This document shows positions 18,693 through 26,981 of a stretch of 64,000 nt of DNA, in pieces. The translations under genes were made by a program, and so were the position numbers. A model generated the notes under the pieces. That model worked only from the letters and a program-made list of their open reading frames with translations. It made no database searches and was not told the DNA's origin. The DNA is from Candidatus Pelagibacter communis. Its GTDB lineage: Bacteria > Pseudomonadota > Alphaproteobacteria > Pelagibacterales > Pelagibacteraceae. The stretch is from the NCBI RefSeq assembly GCF_012932795.1, contig NZ_LANA01000001.1, positions 387,679 to 451,678 on the forward strand, read 5' to 3'. Positions within the stretch are counted from its first letter, which is position 1. Each line of letters opens with the position of its first letter.

Positions 18693-20024
18693 TTATTTTC
18701 CAATACAAAAATCGTTGAAAATACTGTCTAATATCTCTTCAACATCGACTTTGCCAACAATCATTCCTAGATTTCTGGTAGCTAATCTCAAATCTTCAGC
18801 AGCTTTATCGAAATCATCAACTTCATTTTTTTCATTAAAACTTTTAAGATGATTGAGACATTGCTTAAGATGCTGTCTGTGTCTTTCTCTAGTAATTAAA
18901 ATGTTATCATTTTTTATGAATTTATTTTTTAGGTTTTTTTTAATTTTTAAAATTAACTGATCTATATTTAAATTTTCTTTAATAGAAATTAATACATGGT
19001 TTAATTTTTTTATCTCAGGATCAATATCCTCCTCTAAAAGGTCTAATTTATTTATAACTAAAATTGCATTTTGATCCAACAAACCCTTCAAAACATCACT
19101 AATTACTAGGTTTTTAGCATCAACAACAATAAGCTTTAAATCTGCTTCATCTGCCCTATTTAAAGATAATTTAATACCTTTTTTCTCAATTTCACTTTTA
19201 GACTCTCTTATACCGGCCGTATCAGAAACAATAACTGGGTAACCGTCAATATTTAGGTGTGTTTCTATTACATCTCTTGTGGTTCCTGCAATTTCTGAAA
19301 CTATTGCAGCTTCCCTATTAGACAAACAATTTAATAAACTAGACTTACCAGCATTTGTCGGTCCAAGAATTGTTATTTTAAACCCTTCTCTAATTCTTTC
19401 TCCAACTTTTTGATCATCTAAAATTTTTTCTATATTTTGTAAAACATAGTTAGAGTTTTTTTTAATCTCTTTTAAAATATCATCTGGTAAATCTTCATCT
19501 GGGAAATCTATCTTGGCTTCAACATTGGATAAAATTTTTAAAAGTTTTCCTCTGAGCTCATTAAATTTATCAGCTGATTTTCCACTCATAATCTTAATTG
19601 CTTGTTGTCTTTGGATTTCGGTTTCTGCAGAAATTAAATCAGCAATACTTTCTGCCTTGAGTAAATTTATTTTTCCATTTTGAAATGCCAACCTTGTAAA
19701 TTCGCCTGGTTCTGCCATACGACAATTTTCAATCTTTGAAATAGAGGCATGCAGTGCATCAATTACTGCTTTACTACCATGTACATGAATTTCTGCCATA
19801 TCCTCGCCTGTATAGCTCTCTGGGCCAGGAAACCATAATATTATTCCCTCATCTATCAGCTCAGAAGAGTTGATTTTATTGATCTTTTTCAATGTCGCGA
19901 TTCTAGGCTCTGGAATTGTCCCATTAGTTAACAATTTTATCACTTTTTTTGTTTCTACACCCGAAACTCTAATAATTGCTATCCCAGATATACCTGGGCC
20001 CGTTGAAAGAGCAAAAATTGTCAT
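18693..20024 (-). CDS. mnmE: tRNA modification GTPase MnmE
   Basis: MnmE (TrmE) is the GTPase partner of MnmG in wobble-uridine modification. The N-terminal formyl-THF-binding domain includes RVSGVET and the GEFTRLAFQNGKINL region. The G domain is inserted in the helical domain with P-loop GPTNAGKSSLLN (about 222-233), DTAGIRES and NKLD. The protein ends in CIGK, the conserved C-terminal Cys motif. 443 residues is usual. It stands between rho and mnmG in the leftward gene train leaving the putative origin. Confidence 0.97.
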   Translation of the reverse strand: MTIFALSTGPGISGIAIIRVSGVETKKVIKLLTNGTIPEPRIATLKKINKINSSELIDEGIILWFPGPESYTGEDMAEIHVHGSKAVIDALHASISKIENCRMAEPGEFTRLAFQNGKINLLKAESIADLISAETEIQRQQAIKIMSGKSADKFNELRGKLLKILSNVEAKIDFPDEDLPDDILKEIKKNSNYVLQNIEKILDDQKVGERIREGFKITILGPTNAGKSSLLNCLSNREAAIVSEIAGTTRDVIETHLNIDGYPVIVSDTAGIRESKSEIEKKGIKLSLNRADEADLKLIVVDAKNLVISDVLKGLLDQNAILVINKLDLLEEDIDPEIKKLNHVLISIKENLNIDQLILKIKKNLKNKFIKNDNILITRERHRQHLKQCLNHLKSFNEKNEVDDFDKAAEDLRLATRNLGMIVGKVDVEEILDSIFNDFCIGK

Positions 20025-20094
20025 GAAGTATTATAGCTTCTATTTTGTGGGTCTGTAAAACTTTAAATTAACAATTTGGGAAGTTGGCTAATAT

Positions 20095-21363
20095 TTATAC
20101 TGGCTTATTCATGGAGTTAAAGAAATCTGTATTACTTTTTGTTTCTTTAAGTTTTGAATTAATAAATTCTATGGCATCCATGGTTCCCATTGGACCAATA
20201 ATTCTTCTAAGAACATTCATCTTTGAAAGATCATCTTTATTAAAAAGAAGTTCTTCTCTTCTTGTTCCAGATTTTGTAATATCAATAGCTGGATATATTC
20301 TTTTCTCTGCAATTTTTCTATCAAGAACTGTTTCACTATTACCCGTTCCTTTAAATTCTTCAAAAATTACTTCATCCATTCTAGATCCTGTATCAATCAA
20401 TGCAGTTGAGATTATTGTTAAAGATCCGCCTTCTTCAATATTTCTAGCAGCACCAAAAAATCTTTTGGGTCTTTGCAATGCATTAGCATCAACACCGCCT
20501 GTTAAAACTTTTCCAGAGCTAGGTATCACGGCATTATAGGCCCTACCCAATCTTGTGATTGAGTCCAACAAAATCACAACATCTTTTTTATGTTCAGTTA
20601 ACCTTTTTGCTTTTTCAATAACCATTTCAGCTACAGCTACGTGTCTTGAAGCCGGCTCATCGAATGTAGAACTGATAACCTCGCCTTTAACAGTTCTTTG
20701 CATGTCAGTTACTTCTTCGGGCCTTTCGTCTATCAATAAGACTATTAAATAGCTTTGGGGATAATTTTTTGCAATTGAGTTTGCAATACTCTGTAATATC
20801 ATTGTTTTACCTGCTTTTGGGGGAGAGATAATTATTGATCTCTGACCTTTTCCAATTGGACTTACAAGATCTATTAACCTTGGGGTTAAATCTATTTTTT
20901 TTTCAATTTTTGTCGATTCTATCTCCATCACCATTTGTTTGTTTGGATACAATGGAGTTAAATTGTCAAAAGCAATTTTATGACGAGCTTTTTCTGGCTC
21001 TTCAAAGTTTATCTTACTCACCTCTAATAATGCAAAATATCTTTCGCCATCTTTTGGCGCTCTAACAGGACCTTCAACTGTATCTCCTGTTCTTAAACCA
21101 AATTTTCTAATTTGACTTGGACTTACATAAATATCATCGGGACCTGGTAAATAATTTGATTCCATTGCTCTTAGGAAACCAAAACCATCCTGGAGTAACT
21201 GCAACACACCAGCCCCTGTAATTTCTTCTTTTTCTGCAACTTTTTTTAGTATTGCAAATAATATTTCTTGCTTTCTTAGTGTACTAGCATTTTCAATTCC
21301 AAGCTCTTCAGCTTGTGTGATTAATTGTTCAGATGATTTTAACTTAAGTTCTTGTATGTTCAT
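20095..21363 (-). CDS. rho: Transcription termination factor Rho
   Basis: Rho is the hexameric RNA-dependent ATPase helicase that terminates untranslated transcripts. The N-terminal helix bundle is followed by the cold-shock-like primary RNA-binding domain ([22 protein letters not shown], in part, near 59-80). The Walker A is SPPKAGKTM near 179-187, with Walker B and Q/R loops in [16 protein letters not shown] and the C-terminal half. 422 residues is standard. The leader is very odd: no Shine-Dalgarno is visible and a C10 run ends two bases before the ATG. Confidence 0.97.
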   Translation of the reverse strand: MNIQELKLKSSEQLITQAEELGIENASTLRKQEILFAILKKVAEKEEITGAGVLQLLQDGFGFLRAMESNYLPGPDDIYVSPSQIRKFGLRTGDTVEGPVRAPKDGERYFALLEVSKINFEEPEKARHKIAFDNLTPLYPNKQMVMEIESTKIEKKIDLTPRLIDLVSPIGKGQRSIIISPPKAGKTMILQSIANSIAKNYPQSYLIVLLIDERPEEVTDMQRTVKGEVISSTFDEPASRHVAVAEMVIEKAKRLTEHKKDVVILLDSITRLGRAYNAVIPSSGKVLTGGVDANALQRPKRFFGAARNIEEGGSLTIISTALIDTGSRMDEVIFEEFKGTGNSETVLDRKIAEKRIYPAIDITKSGTRREELLFNKDDLSKMNVLRRIIGPMGTMDAIEFINSKLKETKSNTDFFNSMNKPV

Positions 21364-21365
21364 TT

Positions 21366-21375
21366 GGGGGGGGGG
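21366..21375 (-). promoter_or_regulatory. C10 homopolymer in the rho leader
   Basis: The plus strand has ten consecutive G, so the rho mRNA carries ten consecutive C followed by AA and the AUG. Such a run is strikingly out of place in this A+T-rich sequence, and it occupies the position where a ribosome binding site would lie. Poly(C) is the classical high-affinity ligand of the primary RNA-binding site of Rho, so a role in autoregulation is plausible. That role is inference. Confidence 0.6.
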
Positions 21376-21428
21376 TTAAATATTATTAAGATAAGATTAA
21401 TATATATACTCTTTTGAGTAATTCAAGT

Positions 21429-21863
21429 CTAGATAGGTTTAAAAACAACAATAAAAACAATCAAAATAAGCAATATTGTTGGTACTTCATTAATTATTCT
21501 AAAAAACTTAGATGACTTGGTGTTTTGATCAAATTCAAAATCACTGAGAAGCCTTGATAAATAAAAATGATATAAGGTTAATAAGACAACCAACAACAAT
21601 TTCACCTTGATCCAAACTGCAGACAGAACCTCCAAGCCTAGTGAGGAGATTAAAATTAAGCCAAAAACCCAAGATAAAAGCATCGCTGGAGTCATGATAT
21701 AAAAATACAATTTTCTTTCCATGGTTTTAAATATTGAAGATGAGTTTTCATTCTTTATGTTTTCAACATGGTAAACAAAAATTCTTGGTAAATATAAAAG
21801 GCCTGCCATCCAGGAAATTATTGCAATTAAATGTAGGCTCTTAAATAATAGATAGCTATTCAT
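21429..21863 (-). CDS. hemJ: Protoporphyrinogen IX oxidase HemJ
   Basis: HemJ is the inner-membrane protoporphyrinogen oxidase used by many alphaproteobacteria in place of HemG or HemY. The 144-residue protein has about four hydrophobic membrane segments. Its opening SLHLIAIISWMAGLLYLPRIFVYH contains the conserved His of the first helix and W-x-A-G-L-x-Y-L-P-R-x-x-V-Y-H; KLLLVVLLTLYHFYLSR lies later. It overlaps hemH by 8 bp, and hemE precedes, so the last steps of haem synthesis are encoded together. Confidence 0.88.
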   Translation of the reverse strand: MNSYLLFKSLHLIAIISWMAGLLYLPRIFVYHVENIKNENSSSIFKTMERKLYFYIMTPAMLLSWVFGLILISSLGLEVLSAVWIKVKLLLVVLLTLYHFYLSRLLSDFEFDQNTKSSKFFRIINEVPTILLILIVFIVVFKPI

Positions 21864-22890
21864 AATTTAAACATGGACATTTTTTAAAATTAGATGGACA
21901 TTGCATCTTTGGTGGATAAAGATTTTCACTAATTTTATATTCATTTTTTTTAATTATTAATTCTGACATTGCTTTAATAAAATCTTCATTAATACCAAGC
22001 GCTGGAACTCTTGTATAATTTTTACATCCATTAGCGTCTGCTATTTCTTTATATTCTATATCAAGTTCAACAAGGGTTTCTGAGTGTTCGGAGACAAACG
22101 CGATAGGAACTAAAACAATGTGTTTACCAATCTTTGAATTTTCAATGATAATGTCTTCTGTTGATGGTCCTATCCATTTTAGCGGGCCGACTCGACTTTG
22201 ATAACTCAAAACCCAATCTAAATTTTCGTCATTTAAACTCTCAACTATTTTTTTAACCGACTGTTCTACTTGCCATTGATAAGGGTCTCCTTTTTCAATA
22301 TTTTTTTCAGGTAAACCATGTGCAGAAAATATTAACTTAAAATTTTTAAGATCTTTTATTTTTTTTATTATCTCTTTTCTGTGTGCGTTAATAAAATTTG
22401 AGTCTGTTGGATAACAGCAGATTGTGCTTGTCCTAACTTGGTAATTATTTTTTTTACAAACATCTTTCCATTCTTTAATTGAAGACCCTGACGTTGCGGC
22501 AGAATATTGGGGATAAAGAGGCATTAAAATAACTTCGTTTGGGTCATATAACTGAACATCTTTTATCACATCTTTGGCTCTTGGATTCCAACACCTCATT
22601 ACGATATAGCATTTGTATTCATCCTCTTCCTGAGTCTGGTTTAATTCAATTTCTAAAGCACCAGACTGTTCTTCAGTTAATTTTAGTATGGGTGATGATC
22701 CACCAAGTTCAGCATATATTTTTTTAGCAACTGGGGCCCTTCTATTGGAGATTAGTTTAGCTAGTGGATATCTTAAAAAAGTTGGTAAATTCAAAATTGC
22801 AGGGTCATTAAATAAATTAAATAGAAAAGGCTCAACACTTTCCATTTTATCGGGTCCTCCAAGGTTAAATAAAATAATTGCTTTTTTCAT
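21856..22890 (-). CDS. hemH: Ferrochelatase
   Basis: HemH inserts Fe2+ into protoporphyrin IX, the final step of protohaem synthesis. Visible features are NLGGPDKMESVEPFLFNLF near residues 9-27, the catalytic His in LIFSAHGLPEKNIEKGDPY near 190-208, and SYQSRVGPLKWIGPSTEDII with VPIAFVSEHSETLVELD. 344 residues matches the family. A Cys-rich C-terminus (MQCPSNFKKCPCLN) could hold a [2Fe-2S] cluster, as in some proteobacterial ferrochelatases, but that is not certain. It begins directly after hemE. Confidence 0.95.
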   Translation of the reverse strand: MKKAIILFNLGGPDKMESVEPFLFNLFNDPAILNLPTFLRYPLAKLISNRRAPVAKKIYAELGGSSPILKLTEEQSGALEIELNQTQEEDEYKCYIVMRCWNPRAKDVIKDVQLYDPNEVILMPLYPQYSAATSGSSIKEWKDVCKKNNYQVRTSTICCYPTDSNFINAHRKEIIKKIKDLKNFKLIFSAHGLPEKNIEKGDPYQWQVEQSVKKIVESLNDENLDWVLSYQSRVGPLKWIGPSTEDIIIENSKIGKHIVLVPIAFVSEHSETLVELDIEYKEIADANGCKNYTRVPALGINEDFIKAMSELIIKKNEYKISENLYPPKMQCPSNFKKCPCLNYE

Positions 22891-23892
22891 TTAGTAATCT
22901 TTTACTATTTTAACTAAGTAATCAACCATGTCGGGTTTGGTTTCTGGTAAAACCCCGTGCCCTAAATTAAAGATATATGGATGATCTTTAAATATTTCTA
23001 GATATTTTATTGCCTCTTTTTTTAAATTTTCTTTATCGGTTAATAATATTTTTGGATCAAGCCCTCCTTGAACAGGTATATTAATTTTTTTACATATAGA
23101 TATCGGATTTACATCATAGTCAATATTGACAACATCCGGCTTGACTATATCACAATAATTTATGTAGTCTTTTAATCCTCTTGGAAAACAAATTACTGGT
23201 ATGTTTAATGATTTTACATAATCTACTAAATTTAAAGTTGGGATATATATATAATTTGGTAAATCTTTTTCTTCAAGTAGTCCGGCCCAACTATCAAAAA
23301 TTTGAATCACGGTTGCACCATTTTTAATTTGTTGATCAATGTGTAACTTTAAGAATTTTTCTAATATTATTAAAACTCTATTTATCAAAAACTCGTCTTT
23401 AAAAAAATTCTTTATTAAGTGTTTTTTAGGTGAATGTTTGTTAATCATATAAACTAATATTGTCCACGGTGCTCCAACAAACCCTATTAAGTTTTTATTT
23501 TTAATTAAATTATTTTCACTTACTTTTTTAATCGATTTATAAACTGGATATAATTTTTCTATAAAATCAATTTCATCAACTTTAGAAATTATATCCAAAT
23601 CTAACAGCCCTAATTGTGGACCAAAATCTTTTTTAAATTCTACCTTTTGATTTAATCCATAAGGAATCATTAAAATATCTGAAAATATTATTGCTGCGTC
23701 TAAATTAAATCTTCTTAAAGGTTGTAAGGTAATTTCTGATGATAAGTTTTCATTTAAACATAGATTTATAAAGTTTGGATTTAATTTTCTAATTTCCCTA
23801 AACTCTGGAAGATATCTACCTGCTTGTCTCATTAACCATATTGGAGTATTTGTTGTTTTTTTATTTATTATAGTTTCTTGGATTGGTGTCAT
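22891..23892 (-). CDS. hemE: Uroporphyrinogen decarboxylase
   Basis: HemE decarboxylates uroporphyrinogen III to coproporphyrinogen III. The signature PIWLMRQAGRYLPEFREIR near residues 17-35 is the N-terminal family motif, and GFVGAPWTILVYMI lies near 137-150. It ends with FNLGHGVLPETKPDMVDYLV. The 333 residues are typical. It is transcribed leftward, first in hemE-hemH-hemJ, with its start adjoining the putative oriC; hemE beside the origin is a well-known alphaproteobacterial arrangement. Confidence 0.96.
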   Translation of the reverse strand: MTPIQETIINKKTTNTPIWLMRQAGRYLPEFREIRKLNPNFINLCLNENLSSEITLQPLRRFNLDAAIIFSDILMIPYGLNQKVEFKKDFGPQLGLLDLDIISKVDEIDFIEKLYPVYKSIKKVSENNLIKNKNLIGFVGAPWTILVYMINKHSPKKHLIKNFFKDEFLINRVLIILEKFLKLHIDQQIKNGATVIQIFDSWAGLLEEKDLPNYIYIPTLNLVDYVKSLNIPVICFPRGLKDYINYCDIVKPDVVNIDYDVNPISICKKINIPVQGGLDPKILLTDKENLKKEAIKYLEIFKDHPYIFNLGHGVLPETKPDMVDYLVKIVKDY

Positions 23893-23934
23893 ATTAATAA
23901 GTAAATATTTAATTATAGTATTAGTTATATAGTA

Positions 23935-23943
23935 TGTGAATAA
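23935..23943 (-). promoter_or_regulatory. DnaA box (TTATTCACA)
   Basis: The minus strand reads TTATTCACA, fitting the relaxed consensus TTWTNCACA at all positions and differing from TTATCCACA by one base. It is the best of three boxes in the putative origin. Confidence 0.65.
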
Positions 23944-23956
23944 TGGTAATTAAAAA

Positions 23957-23965
23957 TTTTACACA
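23957..23965 (+). promoter_or_regulatory. DnaA box (TTTTACACA)
   Basis: The plus strand reads TTTTACACA, matching TTWTNCACA throughout. It is 13 bases from the previous box and in the opposite orientation. Confidence 0.55.
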
Positions 23966-23967
23966 TA

Positions 23968-23976
23968 TTATACACG
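23968..23976 (+). promoter_or_regulatory. Weak DnaA box (TTATACACG)
   Basis: TTATACACG matches TTWTNCACA in eight of nine positions and lies two bases after the preceding box, in the same orientation. Clustering raises its credibility. Confidence 0.45.
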
Positions 23977-24059
23977 ATTTATTAACAAGTAATATTTTAT
24001 AAAATAAGCACTTAATCTTTAAATTTAGGCTCTATTTAGTTTTATTGTATAAAATGTAT

Positions 24060-24084
24060 ATTAATAACTCACATGTTTATTAAT
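24060..24084. repeat. Inverted repeat in the putative origin
   Basis: ATTAATAA (24060-24067) and TTATTAAT (24077-24084) are perfect inverted arms around a nine-base centre containing the palindrome ACATGT. Its position between the DnaA boxes and the PPDK regulator gene suggests a protein-binding site or a promoter operator. A/T-only arms reduce its significance. Confidence 0.4.
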
Positions 24085-24176
24085 GTTTATAAAAAAGAGG
24101 TTTTACAGAAAAAAAAAAATAGTGAGAAAATTATAAATAATTTTAGAAATAATACGGAATCGTTAACACTTTATAC

Positions 24177-25004
24177 ATGAGTAATTCATACCAAATATAT
24201 CTAATATCAGACTCTACAGGAGAAACACTTGATAGAGTGTTTCTTGCTATTAAGGCTCAATTTAAAAATATCGAATACGATATTAAGTCTTATTTTTTTA
24301 CCAGAACAGAAAATCAGGTAATAAAAATTCTTGAAGAGGCAAAAAAAAATGAAAATTCTATAATTTTATACACCATTGTCGACAGTAGCCTTGCTAAATT
24401 TTTAGCAAACAAAAGTGATGAAAAAAAAATTCCCTGTTTTGGAGTATTGGGTAATTTAATTCTCAGTTTTTCAAAACTATTAAATCAACAAGCGTCACAT
24501 GTTCCGAGCGGGCAACACGCCCTTAACGAAGAATATTATGAAAGAATTGAAGCGATTCAATTTACAATGAATCATGATGATGGAAATATGGTTGATGAAT
24601 TGGAAAAATCAGATTTAATATTGTTAGGCGTTAGCAGAACTAGCAAAACTCCAACCTCCATTTATCTTGCCAACAAAGGTTTTAAAACTTCAAATATTCC
24701 ATTAATTAATGACAAATCAATACCAGAGAGCTTAAAAAAAAATCCGACAATGGCTTGTGTTGTTGGTTTAACAACTGAAGCAGAAAGGTTGGTTGATATA
24801 AGAAAAAATAGAATGATGACTCTAAAAGAAAGAGAAAATACGAGTTATACAGATATACAAAAAATAAAAGAAGAGGTTGAAAGGGCAAAAAAAACTTTTA
24901 TGAAATACAAATGGCCAACTATCGATGTTACTAGAAAATCTGTTGAAGAAGTTGCTGCATCAATAATAAAAATACACGAAATATATAAAAATAATGATCA
25001 ATAA
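24177..25004 (+). CDS. Pyruvate, phosphate/water dikinase regulatory protein (PPSR family, DUF299)
   Basis: A bifunctional ADP-dependent kinase/phosphorylase that inactivates and reactivates pyruvate phosphate dikinase or PEP synthetase. The opening IYLISDSTGETLDRV and the nucleotide-binding loop LLGVSRTSKTPTSIYLANKG (about 147-166) are diagnostic, as is GLTTEAERLVDIRKNRM. The 275 residues match. It is the first gene to the right of the putative oriC, as in Caulobacter. It overlaps maf by 11 bp. Whether the target is PPDK or PEPS cannot be told here. Confidence 0.92.
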   Translation: MSNSYQIYLISDSTGETLDRVFLAIKAQFKNIEYDIKSYFFTRTENQVIKILEEAKKNENSIILYTIVDSSLAKFLANKSDEKKIPCFGVLGNLILSFSKLLNQQASHVPSGQHALNEEYYERIEAIQFTMNHDDGNMVDELEKSDLILLGVSRTSKTPTSIYLANKGFKTSNIPLINDKSIPESLKKNPTMACVVGLTTEAERLVDIRKNRMMTLKERENTSYTDIQKIKEEVERAKKTFMKYKWPTIDVTRKSVEEVAASIIKIHEIYKNNDQ

Positions 25005-25581
25005 AATAATACTTGCTTCAAAGAGTGGTGTTAGAAAAAAGATTTTAGAAGAAAACCAAATAAGATGTCTTGTGGAGCCTTCGAATGTTGATGAAGATAG
25101 TGTTAAAGATAGCCTATTAAAGATGAATGCAACACCAGAAATTATCTCTAAAAATTTGGCCGAACTTAAGGCAAACAAGATAAGTCAAAGAAGACATGAC
25201 CACTTAGTTTTGGGAGCAGATAGTGTTATCGATCTAAAAGGTAAAATAATTTCAAAACCAAACAACAGAAAAGAAGCACTAGAAATACTTCTTGATTTAA
25301 ATGGACAAACGCACCATCTAATAAGCTCAGTTTGCATATCTCAAAATGGCTTAATGGTTTGGAATTGTACGGATAAAGCATCTTTAACTATGAAACAAAT
25401 GAAAGAAGAGGAACTTGTTAATTATTTAGCTAAAATAAACGATGAAACATTATATGCTTACAACGTATATCAAATTGAAGGCGAAGGCAGATCTTTATTT
25501 GCTAATATAGAAGGTGATGAAGATACCATAATGGGTTTACCGGTTAAAAAAATTAAAGAATATTTAAGCAACTATAAATGA
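24994..25581 (+). CDS. maf: Maf-like nucleoside triphosphate pyrophosphatase
   Basis: Maf proteins hydrolyse non-canonical or canonical NTPs to NMP and pyrophosphate. The N-terminal motif is LASKSGVRKKIL, the nucleotide contact region is LVLGADSVIDLKGKIISKP near residues 70-88, and YNVYQIEGEG with GLPVKKIKEYL ends the fold. 195 residues is normal. It overlaps the preceding gene by 11 bp and aroE by 4 bp, forming a compact operon from the origin outward. Nucleotide specificity is not determined. Confidence 0.9.
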   Translation: MINKIILASKSGVRKKILEENQIRCLVEPSNVDEDSVKDSLLKMNATPEIISKNLAELKANKISQRRHDHLVLGADSVIDLKGKIISKPNNRKEALEILLDLNGQTHHLISSVCISQNGLMVWNCTDKASLTMKQMKEEELVNYLAKINDETLYAYNVYQIEGEGRSLFANIEGDEDTIMGLPVKKIKEYLSNYK

Positions 25582-26411
25582 AAAAATATTTAGTTATAGG
25601 AAATCCAATCGAGCACTCTCTATCTCCTTTAATACATAATTTTTGGATGAAGAAATATTGCTTAGTAGATAGTGTTTATGAAAAAAGAAAAGTAGAAGAA
25701 AAAGAATTAAAAAATATAATTAAAGAGATAAGAGAAGATGAAATATTTGGTGTGAACGTTACTGTACCATTTAAAAAGTTAATTATCCCTTACTTGGATG
25801 AGTTAGACTTTAGTGCTAAAGAAACTCAATCTGTAAATACTCTTTTTAAAATTAAAAATAAGATTATTGGGCATAACACAGACAGCGCTGGTTTTGGGGA
25901 CACTATAAAAAAACTTTATTTTCATACCAACAACTCCTCTAAGCTACCTCTCGAGGATAAACTTATTTTTATTATTGGAGCCGGTGGGGTTACCGCTTCC
26001 ATAATTCATGCACTCAAACTTCAGGGAGCTAACAAAATTACCTTAAGCAACAGAACAAAAGAAAAATCCCACGAATTAAAGAAATTATTTCCCAAAATAG
26101 AAGTGTTGGATTGGGGTAAAAGACCTACGATTTGTGATGTTATAATTAATACTACTAGCATTGGATTAAATAAAAATGAAGAAATAAATATAGACTTTAG
26201 TGATTACAATAAAAATTCTCATAAAAAAACTTTATTTTATGATTTAATTTACAACCCAAAAGAAACTAATTTTTTAAAGAAAGCAAAGTTAAGGGGAAAC
26301 AAAACAATGAATGGTAAAATGATGTTTTTGAATCAAGCAAAATATGCATTTAATATTTGGACAAACATAATGCCAAAAATTGATGATGACATAAAAAAAT
26401 TATTAGACTGA
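25578..26411 (+). CDS. aroE: Shikimate dehydrogenase
   Basis: AroE reduces 3-dehydroshikimate with NADPH in the aromatic amino-acid pathway. The shikimate-binding NPIEHSLSPLIHNFW near residues 8-22, the catalytic Lys in VNVTVPFKKLIIPY near 57-70, and the HNTDSAGFG motif are all present, with the Rossmann motif GAGGVTASIIHAL near 134-146. 277 residues is typical. ATGA overlaps join it to both neighbours. Confidence 0.95.
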   Translation: MKKYLVIGNPIEHSLSPLIHNFWMKKYCLVDSVYEKRKVEEKELKNIIKEIREDEIFGVNVTVPFKKLIIPYLDELDFSAKETQSVNTLFKIKNKIIGHNTDSAGFGDTIKKLYFHTNNSSKLPLEDKLIFIIGAGGVTASIIHALKLQGANKITLSNRTKEKSHELKKLFPKIEVLDWGKRPTICDVIINTTSIGLNKNEEINIDFSDYNKNSHKKTLFYDLIYNPKETNFLKKAKLRGNKTMNGKMMFLNQAKYAFNIWTNIMPKIDDDIKKLLD

Positions 26412-26980
26412 TGATTAAAATTGGAATCCTAGGAGACATTGGATCAGGTAAAAGCTATGTAGCAAAGAATTTTGGGTGTCCAGTATTTAATGCCGATCTT
26501 GAAGTTAGTAAATTATATAAAAAAGATAAAAAAATTTTCAATAAACTAAAAAAAATTTTACCTGGATATATTTTTTCTTTTCCCATTAATAAAAAAGAAA
26601 TTGCAAATGCTATTTTGGCAAATAAGTCTAATCTAAAAAAAATTGTTAAAATTGTTCATTTTGAAATTAAAAAAAAAATGAATATTTTTCTAAATAAAAA
26701 CAGGAACAAGAAAATTGTAATTTTAGATATTCCACTCTTATTAGAAAAAAGAATTAATAAAAAAAATGATATTTTGATATTTGTTCAATCTAAGAGACAA
26801 GACATTCTGAAAAGATTAAAAAAAAGAAAAAATTATAATATAGCACTTTTAAATAAATTTAAAAATATTCAACTACCACTAGATTATAAAAAGAAAAAAT
26901 CTCAATTCGTTATTAAGAATAATTTTACAAAAAAATCTGTTAAAAGAAATATTATAAATATTTTGAAAAAAATTTTATAG
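26411..26980 (+). CDS. coaE: Dephospho-CoA kinase
   Basis: CoaE phosphorylates dephospho-CoA, the last step of coenzyme A synthesis. The P-loop GILGDIGSGKSYVAKNF lies at residues 5-21 with NADLEVSKLY near 28-37. VVILDIPLLLEKRI corresponds to the conserved D-x-P-L-L-x-E motif. The usual I-x-H-P segment reads IVHFEI, with Phe in place of Pro. The protein is very Lys rich (189 residues). It overlaps aroE by one base and is followed by dnaQ. Confidence 0.9.
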   Translation: MIKIGILGDIGSGKSYVAKNFGCPVFNADLEVSKLYKKDKKIFNKLKKILPGYIFSFPINKKEIANAILANKSNLKKIVKIVHFEIKKKMNIFLNKNRNKKIVILDIPLLLEKRINKKNDILIFVQSKRQDILKRLKKRKNYNIALLNKFKNIQLPLDYKKKKSQFVIKNNFTKKSVKRNIINILKKIL

Positions 26981-26981
26981 A

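Larger units (their letters stand above)
23893..24176. other. oriC: Probable chromosomal replication origin (oriC)
   Basis: This 284-bp gene-free stretch is among the longest in the window. It lies between hemE and the PPDK/PEPS regulator gene, exactly where Caulobacter and relatives carry oriC. Three DnaA-box-like sites cluster in 23935-23976, followed by A/T-only tracts suitable for unwinding (for example 24086-24150) and an inverted repeat at 24060-24084. Genes on both sides point away from it for several kilobases, and parAB/parS lie nearby. No TTAA-N7-TTAA CtrA site was seen. A GC-skew plot would confirm. Confidence 0.75.

Noticed and set aside
20084-20539. 151-codon open frame on the plus strand opposite rho
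   Set aside because: Lies fully antisense to the conserved rho coding sequence, with no ribosome site or recognisable protein; a shadow frame.
21407-21420. TACTC-TTTT-GAGTA hairpin in the rho leader as a hemJ terminator
   Set aside because: Only a five-bp stem and no T run follows on the minus strand.
24171-24179. TTATACATG as a fourth DnaA box
   Set aside because: Two mismatches in the most conserved CACA part, and it overlaps the start codon of the next gene.
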